Origin: Flavobacteriaceae bacterium PS02338 | GTDB lineage: Bacteria; Bacteroidota; Bacteroidia; Sphingobacteriales; Sphingobacteriaceae | Direction of reading: 5' to 3' | Assembly (NCBI GenBank): GCA_029959615.1 | Contig: JASCOD010000001.1 | Location: 1,116,001-1,180,000 of the forward strand | Length of the DNA stretch: 64,000 nucleotides | Shown here: in pieces, positions 25,481 through 34,990 of the stretch | Position numbering within the stretch: position 1 is the first letter of the stretch | Layout: every line of letters begins with the position of its first letter | Made by a program: the position numbers and the translations under genes | Notes under the pieces: generated by a model | The model's database searches: none | Told to the model about the DNA's origin: nothing | Seen by the model: only the letters and a program-made list of their open reading frames with translations

Positions 25481-25554
25481 TTTGTCGAATAAAACGGCTA
25501 AATTGCCTATTCGTAGAAAAAAAATGCCTGTTGGTCGAAAGTGCTTGGTAGAAA
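25481..25554. promoter_or_regulatory. Direct repeats with LytTR-site spacing
   Basis: Four copies of TT(T/G/C)GT(A/C)GAA: 25481-25489, 25510-25518, 25531-25539 and 25545-25553. The second and third share a longer word, GCCT(A/G)TT(C/G)GT(A/C)GAA, with a 21-base offset, which is the 9+12 layout of LytTR-domain binding sites. They lie between the divergent ABC operon and the LytS/LytTR pair, so autoregulation and control of the transporter are likely. Inference from position and spacing. Confidence 0.6.
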
Positions 25555-25599
25555 TAGGCCTTATGGGTAGTTTTAGCGTATTAAGTTTCTACAAGTTTT

Positions 25600-26637
25600 A
25601 TGAAGAATAGCAGCAAAGCATCCTTAATATTAAATTGCATATTCTGGGGAATAATAGGCGCATTGGTGGCGGCTTCCTTTATTTTTTCCGCTAAAGAGCA
25701 TACTGTAAAGGAATATGTAATTGATTATTTAATATTTGGCTCAATTAACGTTGCTGTCTTTTACATTAACTATGTTGTTCTAATTCCAGAGCTTATTAAA
25801 AAGCGGAAACAATACTTGTGGTATATCGTATGTTTTATACTGCTTATTGTTGCTAGTCTTGGAATAAAGTTAGGCGTGGCCTTATTAAATCCAGAAAGTG
25901 TGCTCCAGTATAGTACCGATGATGGTAAGGTACATAGTATTTCTACTACAAATTATGTGCTTAGCGTAATTTTCATTGGAGGCTTCTTTTTAGTGTCTAG
26001 CTGTATCATCAAGTTTGCCGTAGATTGGTTTTCAAACGAACGTATTCAACGTAGTTTGGAGAGTGAGAAAAAGGATATGGAATTGCAGTTCTTAAAATCG
26101 CAGCTTAACCCACATTTTCTTTTCAACTCCTTAAATAATATTTATTCTTTAGCTTACCAAAAATCTGATAAAACGGCAGATGCCATCTTAAAGCTGTCCG
26201 AGATTATGCGCTATATGATTTACGAGAGTAACGATAGTTGGGTAAGCTTAGATAAGGAAGTGCAGTATGTAGAAAGCTACGTAGAGCTACAGAAATTAAG
26301 ATTTAAAGATGGTGCTGCGGTAGAAATCAGTATTAATGGCGTAATTGATGGACAGAAAATTGTTCCTTTGATCTTGATCTCCTTTGTTGAAAATGCTTTT
26401 AAACATGGAGTTGCTAATGATCAGGAAGATCCAATCAAAATTAATATCATCGCCAACCAGAAAATTTTGCACTTTAGTGTAACCAATAAGAAAAACACAA
26501 CTAACAAAGATGCGGTAGGTGGAGTTGGCTTAAATAACGTAGAGCGTAGGTTGCAATTGTTGTACCCTGATAGGTATAAGCTAAATATTGTAAACACGCC
26601 AACCCATTACACCACAGAACTAATGCTTGACTTATGA
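25600..26637 (+). CDS. LytS-type sensor histidine kinase
   Basis: 345 residues. Four membrane helices (about 11-30, 40-62, 72-95, 117-140), then a His_kinase domain with the phospho-acceptor His172 in LKSQLNPHFLFNSLNNIYSLA, and an ATPase region with FVENAFKHGV and GGVGLNNVERRLQLLY. No sensory domain outside the membrane, as usual for this Bacteroidota group. Overlaps the response regulator by 4 bases (ATGA), so the two are a cognate pair. Confidence 0.95.
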   Translation: MKNSSKASLILNCIFWGIIGALVAASFIFSAKEHTVKEYVIDYLIFGSINVAVFYINYVVLIPELIKKRKQYLWYIVCFILLIVASLGIKLGVALLNPESVLQYSTDDGKVHSISTTNYVLSVIFIGGFFLVSSCIIKFAVDWFSNERIQRSLESEKKDMELQFLKSQLNPHFLFNSLNNIYSLAYQKSDKTADAILKLSEIMRYMIYESNDSWVSLDKEVQYVESYVELQKLRFKDGAAVEISINGVIDGQKIVPLILISFVENAFKHGVANDQEDPIKINIIANQKILHFSVTNKKNTTNKDAVGGVGLNNVERRLQLLYPDRYKLNIVNTPTHYTTELMLDL

Positions 26638-27374
26638 TTTTAAAATGTATTGCCGTTGATGATGAGCCGTTAGCGCTTGATATTATTGCAGACTATGTGG
26701 CTAAAGTACCATTTCTAGAATTGGTAAAGCGTACTGAAAGCGCTATAGAGGCAATGCAATTGGTGCAGGAGGGTAACATTGACTTGGTGTTTTTAGATAT
26801 TCAAATGCCTGAGTTAACCGGTATCCAGTTTCTAAAAATTGCGGGTAATAAAGCAAGCTATATTCTTACTACAGCTTATTCGCAATATGCGTTGGAGAGC
26901 TATGACTTAAATGTTTCAGACTACCTGTTAAAGCCAATCGCTTTTGATAGGTTTTATAAAGCGGTAGAAAAAGTACGTAACCAACGTCAAAAGGAAGAAG
27001 TAACTGTAGTTGCGCCAGTTCCAGAACCGGTAGCTGCTCCAGCTAACACGCCAATACAGGATTTTATTTTCGTTAAGACCGAACATAAAATCCAGAAGAT
27101 AGAACTTGACGATATTCTTTATATTGAAGGGTTGAAAGATTATATTTCGATTTTCACTAAAAACGAACGTGTAATTACGCTTCAGAATATGAAGAAAATG
27201 GAAGAGACTTTACCCAAAGGAGATTTCATTAGGGTGCATAAATCTTACATCATTGCAGTAGATAAAATTGAAAGCATTGAGCGTAGCCGTATTGCAATTG
27301 CAGGTAAGACTATTCCGGTGGGAGATACCTATAGGGATGCCTTTTTTAAATTGATAGATGCGAAGAACGTTTAA
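26634..27374 (+). CDS. LytTR family response regulator
   Basis: 246 residues. Receiver domain 1-115 with acidic DDE (9-11), phospho-Asp55 in LVFLDIQMPE, and Lys in LLKPIAF; a Pro/Ala/Val linker (about 123-140); LytTR DNA-binding domain about 143-240 (FVKTEHKIQKIELDDILYIEG, FIRVHKSYIIAVDKIESI). Partner of the kinase just upstream. Likely binds the direct repeats at 25481-25554. Confidence 0.95.
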   Translation: MILKCIAVDDEPLALDIIADYVAKVPFLELVKRTESAIEAMQLVQEGNIDLVFLDIQMPELTGIQFLKIAGNKASYILTTAYSQYALESYDLNVSDYLLKPIAFDRFYKAVEKVRNQRQKEEVTVVAPVPEPVAAPANTPIQDFIFVKTEHKIQKIELDDILYIEGLKDYISIFTKNERVITLQNMKKMEETLPKGDFIRVHKSYIIAVDKIESIERSRIAIAGKTIPVGDTYRDAFFKLIDAKNV

Positions 27375-27380
27375 ATACTT

Positions 27381-27590
27381 CTGTTATTCTGAGTGTAACT
27401 TGTACCGATTTATCGGTAGCGAAGACCGCGAAGCAGCTATGGAGTAAATCTATTTAGTTTAAGAGTTCAATGTCTCAAGCTTCTGATATTTTTGGTAGTT
27501 GATACCCCAGTCTTCGATAACTCCTCCGGCGAGGTGTATTAATCTACAATAAAAGCATTTTAATAGATTTATCGTTACTCTAAATGACAG
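27381..27590. repeat. Diverged palindromic repeat (GTCATTCTGAG family)
   Basis: Left end CTGTTATTCTGAGTGTAAC and right end GTTACTCTAAATGACAG are inverted partners about 170 bases apart; the words GCGAAGACCGCGAAGCAGCTATG inside are shared with the element at 36890-36980, so this is a longer or composite copy. No gene is seen in it. Confidence 0.6.
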
Positions 27591-27615
27591 GACGACTATT
27601 TGCCAATAAGGGAAA

Positions 27616-28350
27616 TTACTGCCCAATCTGCTGTTTAATTGCATTTTCAGCTTGAAGTACTAATTCTTCAGCAGGTTTGTTTTCTCTTTCTATTGGCGAT
27701 AAAACAGTCCATTTTAAAGCTAATAATGCGCCCAAAGGGTAAGAACCAAAGCGTACTACACGCCAAGATTTCTCTATAGCTACAGGGACTAACAATGCAT
27801 TCGGAACGATTTTTAATAAAGTTGCAATTCCGCCTACCTGAAAAGGTTTCATTTTGCCATCTTTAGCTCTGGTGCCTTCTGCGAAAATCACCGTACTCCA
27901 GTTTTTTTCATTCATACGACGACCTAACTTGATGATTTCGCCGATAGACTGCTTGCTATCTTTCCTGTCGATATTTGCACCACCGCCATATTTAAGATTA
28001 AAAGAAATAGAGGGTATTCCTTTGGTTAACTCAATTTTAGAGATAAACTTAGGATGATGTTTGCGCAGGAACCAAATTAAGCTCGGAATGTCGTACATAC
28101 TTTGGTGGTTGGCCACAAAAATAATCGGTCTATCTTTTGGTAATTGATGACCGTTTTTAAAACTCACGCTATTCAGTAAAGTAAGTTGCGAGTAGGTAAG
28201 GAAAAAATTAAGAATATCTACAGAAGATTTATGTGCTGAGTAGCCAAATACTCTATAACAAATCCATTGTACAGGATGGAAAATACATAAAAATAAACCG
28301 AACGTTAAATAAAATATTGGAGTTAAAATATAGCCTAAAAGCTTGCTCAT
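27616..28350 (-). CDS. plsC: 1-acyl-sn-glycerol-3-phosphate acyltransferase
   Basis: 244 residues of the PlsC family: N-terminal membrane segment (6-27), catalytic NHQSMYD (81-87), and FAEGTRAKDGKMKPF (157-170) for glycerophosphate binding, then PVAIEKSW. Makes phosphatidic acid in membrane lipid synthesis. The family also contains acyltransferases for ornithine lipids, so the symbol is tentative. Monocistronic by appearance. Confidence 0.85.
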   Translation of the reverse strand: MSKLLGYILTPIFYLTFGLFLCIFHPVQWICYRVFGYSAHKSSVDILNFFLTYSQLTLLNSVSFKNGHQLPKDRPIIFVANHQSMYDIPSLIWFLRKHHPKFISKIELTKGIPSISFNLKYGGGANIDRKDSKQSIGEIIKLGRRMNEKNWSTVIFAEGTRAKDGKMKPFQVGGIATLLKIVPNALLVPVAIEKSWRVVRFGSYPLGALLALKWTVLSPIERENKPAEELVLQAENAIKQQIGQ

Positions 28351-28451
28351 TGATTTTTTTTGTTATAAAGTGTACGCTTTAATGAGTTTTACGTACGCAA
28401 AGTTAGGAAGTTTTGTGTCTTTTGCACGATTGCTTTGCGATGTTGCTCAGC

Positions 28452-29006
28452 TTAAATTTTACCTTCACTAATTAATAGATGTACCTTAAGGATGGCTGCA
28501 ACACTCATACTGTCGGTAATTTCTCCGTCCATTAACATTTGATAGGCCTTAGCAAAAGGTATTTTGATGAGCTGTAAATCTTCTGTTTCTTCAGGTTCAG
28601 CTTCTCCTTGTGTTAGCTCTTGTGCTACATATATAATGGCCAGTTCATCGCTTACTGAATTGGAGAGGTGCATTCTTTGGATTTCGGTTAACTGGCCGGC
28701 AACTAAGCCCGTTTCCTCTATTAGCTCTCTTCTGGCACTTAATTCAGGGTCGGTACCTAAGGGACCGCCGCCCTCTGGAATTTCCCAACTATAGGCTTTT
28801 AAAGGATAACGATATTGACCCACCAACCAAGTATTGTATTCTTCATCTAGTGGTAATATGCCAATAGCTACATTCTTAAAATGTACTTCTCCATAGATCC
28901 CTTTTCCACCAGAGGGATTGATTATCTGGTGTTCGGTAACGGAGATCCAATTGTTATTGTATTTTTCTTCGCTGCTAAGTGTTTGCCAAGGATTCTCTGT
29001 GCTCAT
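28452..29006 (-). CDS. Nudix hydrolase, ADP-ribose pyrophosphatase-like
   Basis: 184 residues. The Nudix box is GGPLGTDPELSARRELIEETGL (about 79-100), with the REL-IEE-TG core intact. The preceding WEIPEGGG and VGQYRYP are typical of ADP-ribose pyrophosphatases. Cytoplasmic. Its start faces away from the receptor gene downstream, 18 bases before the 31478-29025 gene's stop. Confidence 0.9.
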   Translation of the reverse strand: MSTENPWQTLSSEEKYNNNWISVTEHQIINPSGGKGIYGEVHFKNVAIGILPLDEEYNTWLVGQYRYPLKAYSWEIPEGGGPLGTDPELSARRELIEETGLVAGQLTEIQRMHLSNSVSDELAIIYVAQELTQGEAEPEETEDLQLIKIPFAKAYQMLMDGEITDSMSVAAILKVHLLISEGKI

Positions 29007-29024
29007 ATGGCAAAAGTATGAAAG

Positions 29025-31478
29025 TTAGTTTGCTTTAGTAACTACTTTTGATGCAGGAGGTACAACTACCTTATTGGTCTTGATACGGGTAAATCTGTAG
29101 TTGATATTAAATGTGAAATTGTTGGTGTTGTTTTCACTGAAGGATTCGGCATAAAAATTAGTTCCTTCGTTAAATGAATAGCTGTTTTTTCCTCTAAATG
29201 GGTCATTAGCTGTAATTCTTGCCGACAGACGGTTTTTTAGGAAATTTTGCCTAAAGCCTAATGTACTGTTGATAGAACTTCTGTTTCTTCCCTGGGCCAC
29301 TAAGTTATCTGCATAGTTTAAGCTTCCTTCTACAGCGGTTCGTTTACTTAGTTGGATAGACATCCCAAACCTAGATCTGATGCTAAGGCCTCCACGGCTT
29401 AATGCTTGATTTATGGTAGACTGATAATTACTCTGGATCAGCGTGAAATTGCCATTTACTGATGTTTTCTTTGTAGGCCTATAGTTTCCGATAAGGATAT
29501 AGGATAGGTAATAGTTACTGCCAACGTTGTCGTAGGTGGTTTCAGAGTACGAATCTTTGTCTTTTTCGTATACAAATCGGTAACGTTCTATTACGCCAGT
29601 TGCCCTAGAATAAGTTATACGTGGGGTAAAAGACCAATCTCTGCCATACATGCCTAGGCTTAAGGCCAATTGATGCGTATATGAGGGAGATAAATTAGGA
29701 TTTCCATAAGAAATATTTAAGGTGTCGGCATTGTTTACCTGTGGATTTAGGGTATTCTCTCTAGGGCGATTTACACGAATACCATAGCTAAGGCCAACAT
29801 TGTATTTCTTTTTGATATACTTGCTGACAGATAGAGAGGGAAATGCACTAAAGTAAGGGTTTACCACATAGTTTTGGGCAGTGCTGAGATCAAAATTTAC
29901 ATTAGTGTACTCAGTTCTAATTGCTGTTTTTACCGTCCAGCCATTTTTACGATAACTGTAGGAGCCGTAGGCTGCATAGATTCTTTCGTTGTAAACAAAA
30001 TCGTTACTCAGTCTCTCGTTTTTAGAGAATGTCTCCTTTTTGAAGCTGTAATCTTGTACTAGCAAATCACTCTGATTTTGGCGTATGCCAATGGCTACGC
30101 CTAGTTCCAAGCGATCTCTTTTTTTGAAGAGTGGTTTCTCGTAATCAAGGTTAAAGTTGATCCCTTCATTACCTGTATCGTTGTTGTTATGTTGTAGGCT
30201 AGGCGATAAATTGGTAGGAAATACGTACTTTCTATCGTAATACCTGAAAGATTGGTTGGTATTAGTATTTAAAGTTAGCCCTATCGAAAGTGTATTTCCA
30301 GAGGTATCTATCCTGTAGCTGTAGTCTGCGTTGAAAACAATTGTTTTATTATCTCCATTAGAGCCGTTTTGCTGATTTCTTAAGCTTTTTTCAACAAAAT
30401 CTTCTGTAATGTTGTAGAAATTATTGTTGGTAAGTCCCTCACTATGATTCTCCGAATAACTTGCTGCGGTTTTTAAGTTCTGTTTTTTATTGATGTCCCA
30501 ATCAAAGCCTACTCTAAAATTGCCGCCACTGTTATCGCTTTCACTATTGTTATATTGGTTATAGTAGGAGAGAATCTCTTTTTCTGGTTGTGAAGGATCG
30601 TTAAGTTGGTTGGTTCTAAAGTTTTCATTGTAGCCCTTCCCTATGCTCGATCTGATAGAGCCACCACCATTGATGCTGTAATTTTTCCCCTTATAAGATG
30701 CGTTGGCATTGGCATTTTTATTTCCCTGCAAGCCTGCACCAACACCAACGTTGCCGTTAAAACCTACCTTAAAATCTTTACGTAAAACGATGTTGATAAT
30801 GCCTTCACCGTCTGCAGAGTATTTTGCGGGTGGGTTAGTCATTACTTCAATTTTTTCAACGGCGTCTGAAGGTAGTACATTGAGTAGATCAGCAATATTA
30901 GCCGTCATGTAATCTGAAGGCCTACCATTGATGAAGATACGAGTGCTTCTCATGCCCGAAATGGTTGGCTTACCTTCTATATCTACTTCTACCATCGGTA
31001 CATCTTTTAGGATATCAACGGCAGAACTTCCTTCGGCATGTATGCTAGAAGAAACGTTGTAGGTGATCATATCTCCATCAGTTTCTATTAATGGCTTTTC
31101 ACCAGTAATTACTACTTCTGATAAGCTATTTTGCGCCTGACCTAGTTTTATCGTACCTACATTTTTTTCGAAATCAGTTGCTGTAATGTAGATATCGGCA
31201 ATAACGAAGTTGTTAAAACCAACGAAGCTTACTTTTACTTTATAGATACCCGGTTTCAAGTTTTGAAACTTAAAGAAACCATTTTCATCTGTTTGAAAAG
31301 TGGCGTTTGGAGACTCTGCACTAGCTTCTGTTACCGAAACTACGGCATAGGGGATAGGTAGCCCGCCTATTTCTTCAACTACTTTTCCCCTAATAGTACC
31401 TTTTTCTGCTGTTTGGGATTTTGCTAAAAATGGAAAAATAAAAAATACAGAAAGGATTAGGGTAAGTAAATTCTTCAA
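29025..31478 (-). CDS. Outer-membrane beta-barrel receptor, TonB-dependent type
   Basis: 817 residues: signal peptide MKNLLTLILSVFFIFPFLAKS, a carboxypeptidase-regulatory-like domain (about 27-110, GTIRGKVVEEIGGLPIPYAVVSV), a plug domain (about 120-230, with INGRPSDYMTANIADLLNVL) and a long beta-barrel ending FTFNINYRFTRIKTNK. A C-terminal extension of about 15 residues is basic. It has the organisation of the outer-membrane beta-barrel family of Bacteroidota without a SusD partner, so the substrate is more likely a peptide or metal complex than a glycan. Paralogue of 31666-34140. Confidence 0.9.
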   Translation of the reverse strand: MKNLLTLILSVFFIFPFLAKSQTAEKGTIRGKVVEEIGGLPIPYAVVSVTEASAESPNATFQTDENGFFKFQNLKPGIYKVKVSFVGFNNFVIADIYITATDFEKNVGTIKLGQAQNSLSEVVITGEKPLIETDGDMITYNVSSSIHAEGSSAVDILKDVPMVEVDIEGKPTISGMRSTRIFINGRPSDYMTANIADLLNVLPSDAVEKIEVMTNPPAKYSADGEGIINIVLRKDFKVGFNGNVGVGAGLQGNKNANANASYKGKNYSINGGGSIRSSIGKGYNENFRTNQLNDPSQPEKEILSYYNQYNNSESDNSGGNFRVGFDWDINKKQNLKTAASYSENHSEGLTNNNFYNITEDFVEKSLRNQQNGSNGDNKTIVFNADYSYRIDTSGNTLSIGLTLNTNTNQSFRYYDRKYVFPTNLSPSLQHNNNDTGNEGINFNLDYEKPLFKKRDRLELGVAIGIRQNQSDLLVQDYSFKKETFSKNERLSNDFVYNERIYAAYGSYSYRKNGWTVKTAIRTEYTNVNFDLSTAQNYVVNPYFSAFPSLSVSKYIKKKYNVGLSYGIRVNRPRENTLNPQVNNADTLNISYGNPNLSPSYTHQLALSLGMYGRDWSFTPRITYSRATGVIERYRFVYEKDKDSYSETTYDNVGSNYYLSYILIGNYRPTKKTSVNGNFTLIQSNYQSTINQALSRGGLSIRSRFGMSIQLSKRTAVEGSLNYADNLVAQGRNRSSINSTLGFRQNFLKNRLSARITANDPFRGKNSYSFNEGTNFYAESFSENNTNNFTFNINYRFTRIKTNKVVVPPASKVVTKAN

Positions 31479-31585
31479 CGTTTATTTTGGTCTAAATCAG
31501 CACTAATATATTAAGAAACTCCCTAAAAATCAATTTAATGAATGTATAGCTTCCAAATAATAATTCCTTAACCTGTTTGGATATG

Positions 31586-31629
31586 AAAAAGCCCTTAAGG
31601 TTTAATTTCCTTAAGGGCTTTTTTTCTTT
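31586..31629. terminator. Strong bidirectional terminator between receptor genes
   Basis: A perfect 15-base stem, AAAAAGCCCTTAAGG against CCTTAAGGGCTTTTT (31586-31600 with 31609-31623), with an 8-base loop. It lies just downstream of the 31666-34140 gene and upstream of the next receptor, so the two are separate transcription units. Confidence 0.9.
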
Positions 31630-31665
31630 CTTTATTTTATGTTAAATAAGAGGCAGTAAAAAGTT

Positions 31666-34140
31666 TTAAAAAGTTTCTTCATCAGTCCTTGGTGCCTCTT
31701 GAACTTTCTTCTTCTTCTGGCTGAAGTCTGTTTTTCCGAAACGATAAGAGAAGGTTAAAGAGCCCATATTTCCAGCTCTCATTCTACTAAAATCGATAGA
31801 AGAATTGTTATTTTCAAACTCCATTTGGAATTTACGAGTATTAAATAGATTTCTCATGTTAAAGCTTAAACTTGCTTTTTTATTCATTAAATCCATTTTC
31901 GCTCCAGCATCAAAACCATACATTGCTTTGAAAGTACCCTGAGCAGTTACTTCGTTTGAACGGTAATCTGCCCTTAATTGTAAGGTGATGTTGTAGGGAA
32001 GGGTAATGTTGTTGGTAATGTTTGCATTGTAGGTTAAACCATCTACGTCAGAGGTTCCAAACTGTGCTACTCCTTCAATCTTTCTGTGGTACAAGTTAAA
32101 GTTAGAGGTAAGATTCCACTTCTTAGAAACATCGAATTTTCCAATCAACTCGATACCGCTATTTTTAGCGCTGGTTAAGTTTTGTGGGATGGTTAAGTTA
32201 ATACCGCCATCCAATTCATATCTTATACGTTGGATTACATCGTTAGTTTGACGATAGTAAACCGATGATACCAAAGAAAATTTCTTAAAGAATCTGCTAT
32301 AGCTAAACTCGAATGCATGTACGTCTTCTGGCATTAAGTTCACATTACCTTGACGGTAGTTAATTGGATCTGAAACATCTAAGAAAGGATTTGTATCCCA
32401 ACCACGTGGACGATTGACACGACGGCTATAACTTAATTGTAGCTGCTGCTCGTTCTTAAGTTTCTGTGTTAAGAAAACACTTGGATACAGACGTGTGTAG
32501 GCCACTCTTCCTGGGGTGTAGCTAATGTTTCTGTTTGCATCATAAGCACCCATTTCTGTTTCTAAGGCAGCGTCTTCAGCTCTTAAGCCAATTTGATAGC
32601 CAAAGTTTTTAATCTGATTTTGATAGTTCAAGTAAACAGCGTGCACATAATCATCGCTATTAAAATCATTACTCAATGTACGGCTAAATTCATACACGTT
32701 ATTGATCAGTGAATCTGCCACTGTACTGCTATTTGAGGTGCGGAATTGACTCCTATATCCAGTTTCGATACGCGAGCTTTGAGTTAGTGGCAAGGTATAA
32801 TCCAACTGGATATTGTAATTTTTATTATCACTTGGTCTGTTGGTGCGTTGCTGAAAATACAAAGAGCTGATTGGGCCTCCATTTTCAAAATATCTGTCAG
32901 TGTCGAAAAGCTGGTAGGTATCATTATTTCCTGTAGCATAACTGGCATTGAAGGAAAGTTCTTCTCCCTTTTTCTTGAATTTTTGCAAGAAATCTAAACC
33001 TAAATCATAATTGGTTCCTTTACGGTCTCTAGTATTAATCCTGCTAGATAGGTTTATTGGGGAATTGGATTTGCTAAATTCGTTAATGTTGATGTTTTCG
33101 TCTTCTAAGCTATTTCTGGAGTTAAAACCTCCCGAGAGGCTTACCGTACTTTTATCGGTTAAGTTATAGTCTAAACCAAGTTTTAGGTTATGCCCTTTTT
33201 CCAATTCATTAGAGTTGTTGGTTTGGCCAACGTACCCTATGCCATTAATTTCATTTCTGTAAGAAGTATTATTGAAGCCTTCTCCTGGTCTGTTGCCATA
33301 ACGATAGCTGTAGTTAGCATAAAGGTTGATGTTTTTATTTTGGAATGCAAGATTTGTTGAGGCATTGTAGTTATCTCTATTTCCAGCTGTTAGTGCCACA
33401 TTGCCATTTAAGCCTAGTTTTTTGTTTTTCTTTAGTACAATGTTGATGATGCCGGTTTGTCCCTCAGCATCGTATTTAGAGGAAGGATTGGTGATGACCT
33501 CGATTGTTTCAATGGAGCTTGCTGGAATAGAAGCCAGAATTTGAGCCACATCGCCTCCTCCTATTAGTGACTGCTTACCATCAATTAGTACTCTGGCATT
33601 TGATCCCCTTAAAGACACACCGCCGTCCATGTCAGTTTGCACAGAAGGTACATTTTGTAAAACATCAGTAGCAGAACCTCCTTCGCTTACTACACTTTGG
33701 TCTACCGAGAAAACTTTTTTATCAATGCCCAGTTGCATAGTTGGTTTTTGTGCAGTAACGGTAACCTCATTAAGAATGTTTCCTTTGCCAGTTTTCATTT
33801 TAATTGTTCCAAGGTGGATGCTCTTTAAAGCACCAGTAATAGAGATCGAATCTCTAACCATGGTTTGGTAGCCTACGTAACTTGCTTTGAAGGTATATAC
33901 TCCGTTAGCTAGATTTGGGATCGTAAAATTGCCATCTAAATCTGATTGTACAATTCTGACTCTGGCTTTTGTTTTTCTATCCGTAAGTACGGCAGATGCA
34001 TAGGGGATGGTTTCGTTAGTTTGGGCATCTACAATTTTGCCACTAATTTTACCAGTATTGCCCGATTGGGCGTAAATTTTTACAGTTGTAATACAAATAA
34101 CAGCGGCTAATAAAAGAACTTTGCGCTTAATCCTATCCAT
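31666..34140 (-). CDS. Outer-membrane beta-barrel receptor, TonB-dependent type
   Basis: 824 residues: signal peptide (VLLLAAVICITTVKIYAQ), carboxypeptidase-regulatory-like domain (about 28-110, GKISGKIVDAQTNETIPYASAVL), plug (about 125-235, VSLRGSNARVLIDGKQSL), barrel to the end, and a charged Lys/Glu-rich tail (FSQKKKKVQEAPRTDEETF) instead of the usual C-terminal aromatic. Same family as the 29025-31478 protein but clearly diverged. Own terminator; substrate unknown. Confidence 0.9.
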   Translation of the reverse strand: MDRIKRKVLLLAAVICITTVKIYAQSGNTGKISGKIVDAQTNETIPYASAVLTDRKTKARVRIVQSDLDGNFTIPNLANGVYTFKASYVGYQTMVRDSISITGALKSIHLGTIKMKTGKGNILNEVTVTAQKPTMQLGIDKKVFSVDQSVVSEGGSATDVLQNVPSVQTDMDGGVSLRGSNARVLIDGKQSLIGGGDVAQILASIPASSIETIEVITNPSSKYDAEGQTGIINIVLKKNKKLGLNGNVALTAGNRDNYNASTNLAFQNKNINLYANYSYRYGNRPGEGFNNTSYRNEINGIGYVGQTNNSNELEKGHNLKLGLDYNLTDKSTVSLSGGFNSRNSLEDENININEFSKSNSPINLSSRINTRDRKGTNYDLGLDFLQKFKKKGEELSFNASYATGNNDTYQLFDTDRYFENGGPISSLYFQQRTNRPSDNKNYNIQLDYTLPLTQSSRIETGYRSQFRTSNSSTVADSLINNVYEFSRTLSNDFNSDDYVHAVYLNYQNQIKNFGYQIGLRAEDAALETEMGAYDANRNISYTPGRVAYTRLYPSVFLTQKLKNEQQLQLSYSRRVNRPRGWDTNPFLDVSDPINYRQGNVNLMPEDVHAFEFSYSRFFKKFSLVSSVYYRQTNDVIQRIRYELDGGINLTIPQNLTSAKNSGIELIGKFDVSKKWNLTSNFNLYHRKIEGVAQFGTSDVDGLTYNANITNNITLPYNITLQLRADYRSNEVTAQGTFKAMYGFDAGAKMDLMNKKASLSFNMRNLFNTRKFQMEFENNNSSIDFSRMRAGNMGSLTFSYRFGKTDFSQKKKKVQEAPRTDEETF

Positions 34141-34240
34141 TTAAAATTCAGTTGAGTTTTGTTGTGTGTTAATGAGGTGGCAAATCTCGTTAATAAAAGG
34201 TTTAAAAAAAGGGGCGTAACCATTTTATTACAGCTATTTT

Positions 34241-34843
34241 ATGCTTGATTACAGTAATATTTTTGATAAAGAGGCGCTAGCTTATGCTAGCTATAGAAAT
34301 TTAGTAGACGAGCTTTTAGCTCAAGGAGAAACCACTGGACCAGATAACTCTGAGGCAATGTTGCACTACTCCAAAATGAACGTGCAACGCATGAACAGGG
34401 TTGATAAAACCACGGTGTTAAGTGAAGAATTGCTCTCTACACTAGAAAAAATCGAAGGGAAGTACCGCTTTTTGGTAATTACTGAGGGCTGGTGTGGGGA
34501 TGCGGCGCAAATTGTACCTGTAATCAATAAGGTAGTTTCGGTTGCGCCAGATAAATTTGAGTTGAAACTTACTTTGCGTGATAAAAATCTGCCGTTAATT
34601 GATGCGCATTTAACGAATGGAGGCAGGGCAATTCCTGTGTTGTTGATTTTGGATGAAGAAGGAAATGTGCTATTGCCAAAATGGGGTCCTAGGCCTGCAG
34701 TACTTCAGAGCTTGATTGCTGACTGGAAAAAAGAAGGTGTTGAAATGCCTGAGTTGGCTGAAAAACTTCACGGTTGGTATGCTAAAGATAAAACGTTGAC
34801 TACGCAGCAAGAGCTGAATGAATTGTTGAAGCAGTTGCGTTAG
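34241..34843 (+). CDS. Thioredoxin-like protein with a single active-site Cys
   Basis: 200 residues. Thioredoxin fold in the middle (about 75-170): FLVITEGWCGDAAQIVPVINKV, then GGRAIPVLLILDEEGNVLLPKWGPRP with the cis-Pro. The expected CxxC is CGDA, so only the N-terminal Cys remains and dithiol-disulfide chemistry is unlikely; the family in Bacteroidota is of unknown role. No signal peptide. Divergent from the receptor gene. Confidence 0.8.
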   Translation: MLDYSNIFDKEALAYASYRNLVDELLAQGETTGPDNSEAMLHYSKMNVQRMNRVDKTTVLSEELLSTLEKIEGKYRFLVITEGWCGDAAQIVPVINKVVSVAPDKFELKLTLRDKNLPLIDAHLTNGGRAIPVLLILDEEGNVLLPKWGPRPAVLQSLIADWKKEGVEMPELAEKLHGWYAKDKTLTTQQELNELLKQLR

Positions 34844-34854
34844 ATTTTTAGTCC

Positions 34855-34978
34855 TGTCATTCCGAGGTACGAGGAATCTATTAAGTGCTTGTTTAAATAG
34901 ATTCTTCGCTACGCTCTGAATGACAAATTTGACAAATTCTCTCCCGAAAATTCGGGACTATGTTCCAGTCGAAATGAC
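34855..34978. repeat. Palindromic intergenic repeat (GTCATTCCGAGG family)
   Basis: Arms TGTCATTCCGAGGTACGAGG (34855 on) and CGCTACGCTCTGAATGACA (to 34924) form an imperfect palindrome. Beyond it lies CCCGAAAATTCGGG (34943-34956), a perfect palindrome, and CGAAATGACGG. Same family as 36890-36980. Lies between convergent genes and could fold as a terminator for both. Confidence 0.75.
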
Positions 34979-34990
34979 GGATTAAAGGAC

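Noticed and set aside
23391..27374. A bacteriocin or lantibiotic biosynthetic cluster
   Set aside because: The transporter type is compatible, but no precursor peptide with a double-Gly leader and no modification enzyme is present; the 59-residue protein looks like a membrane component.
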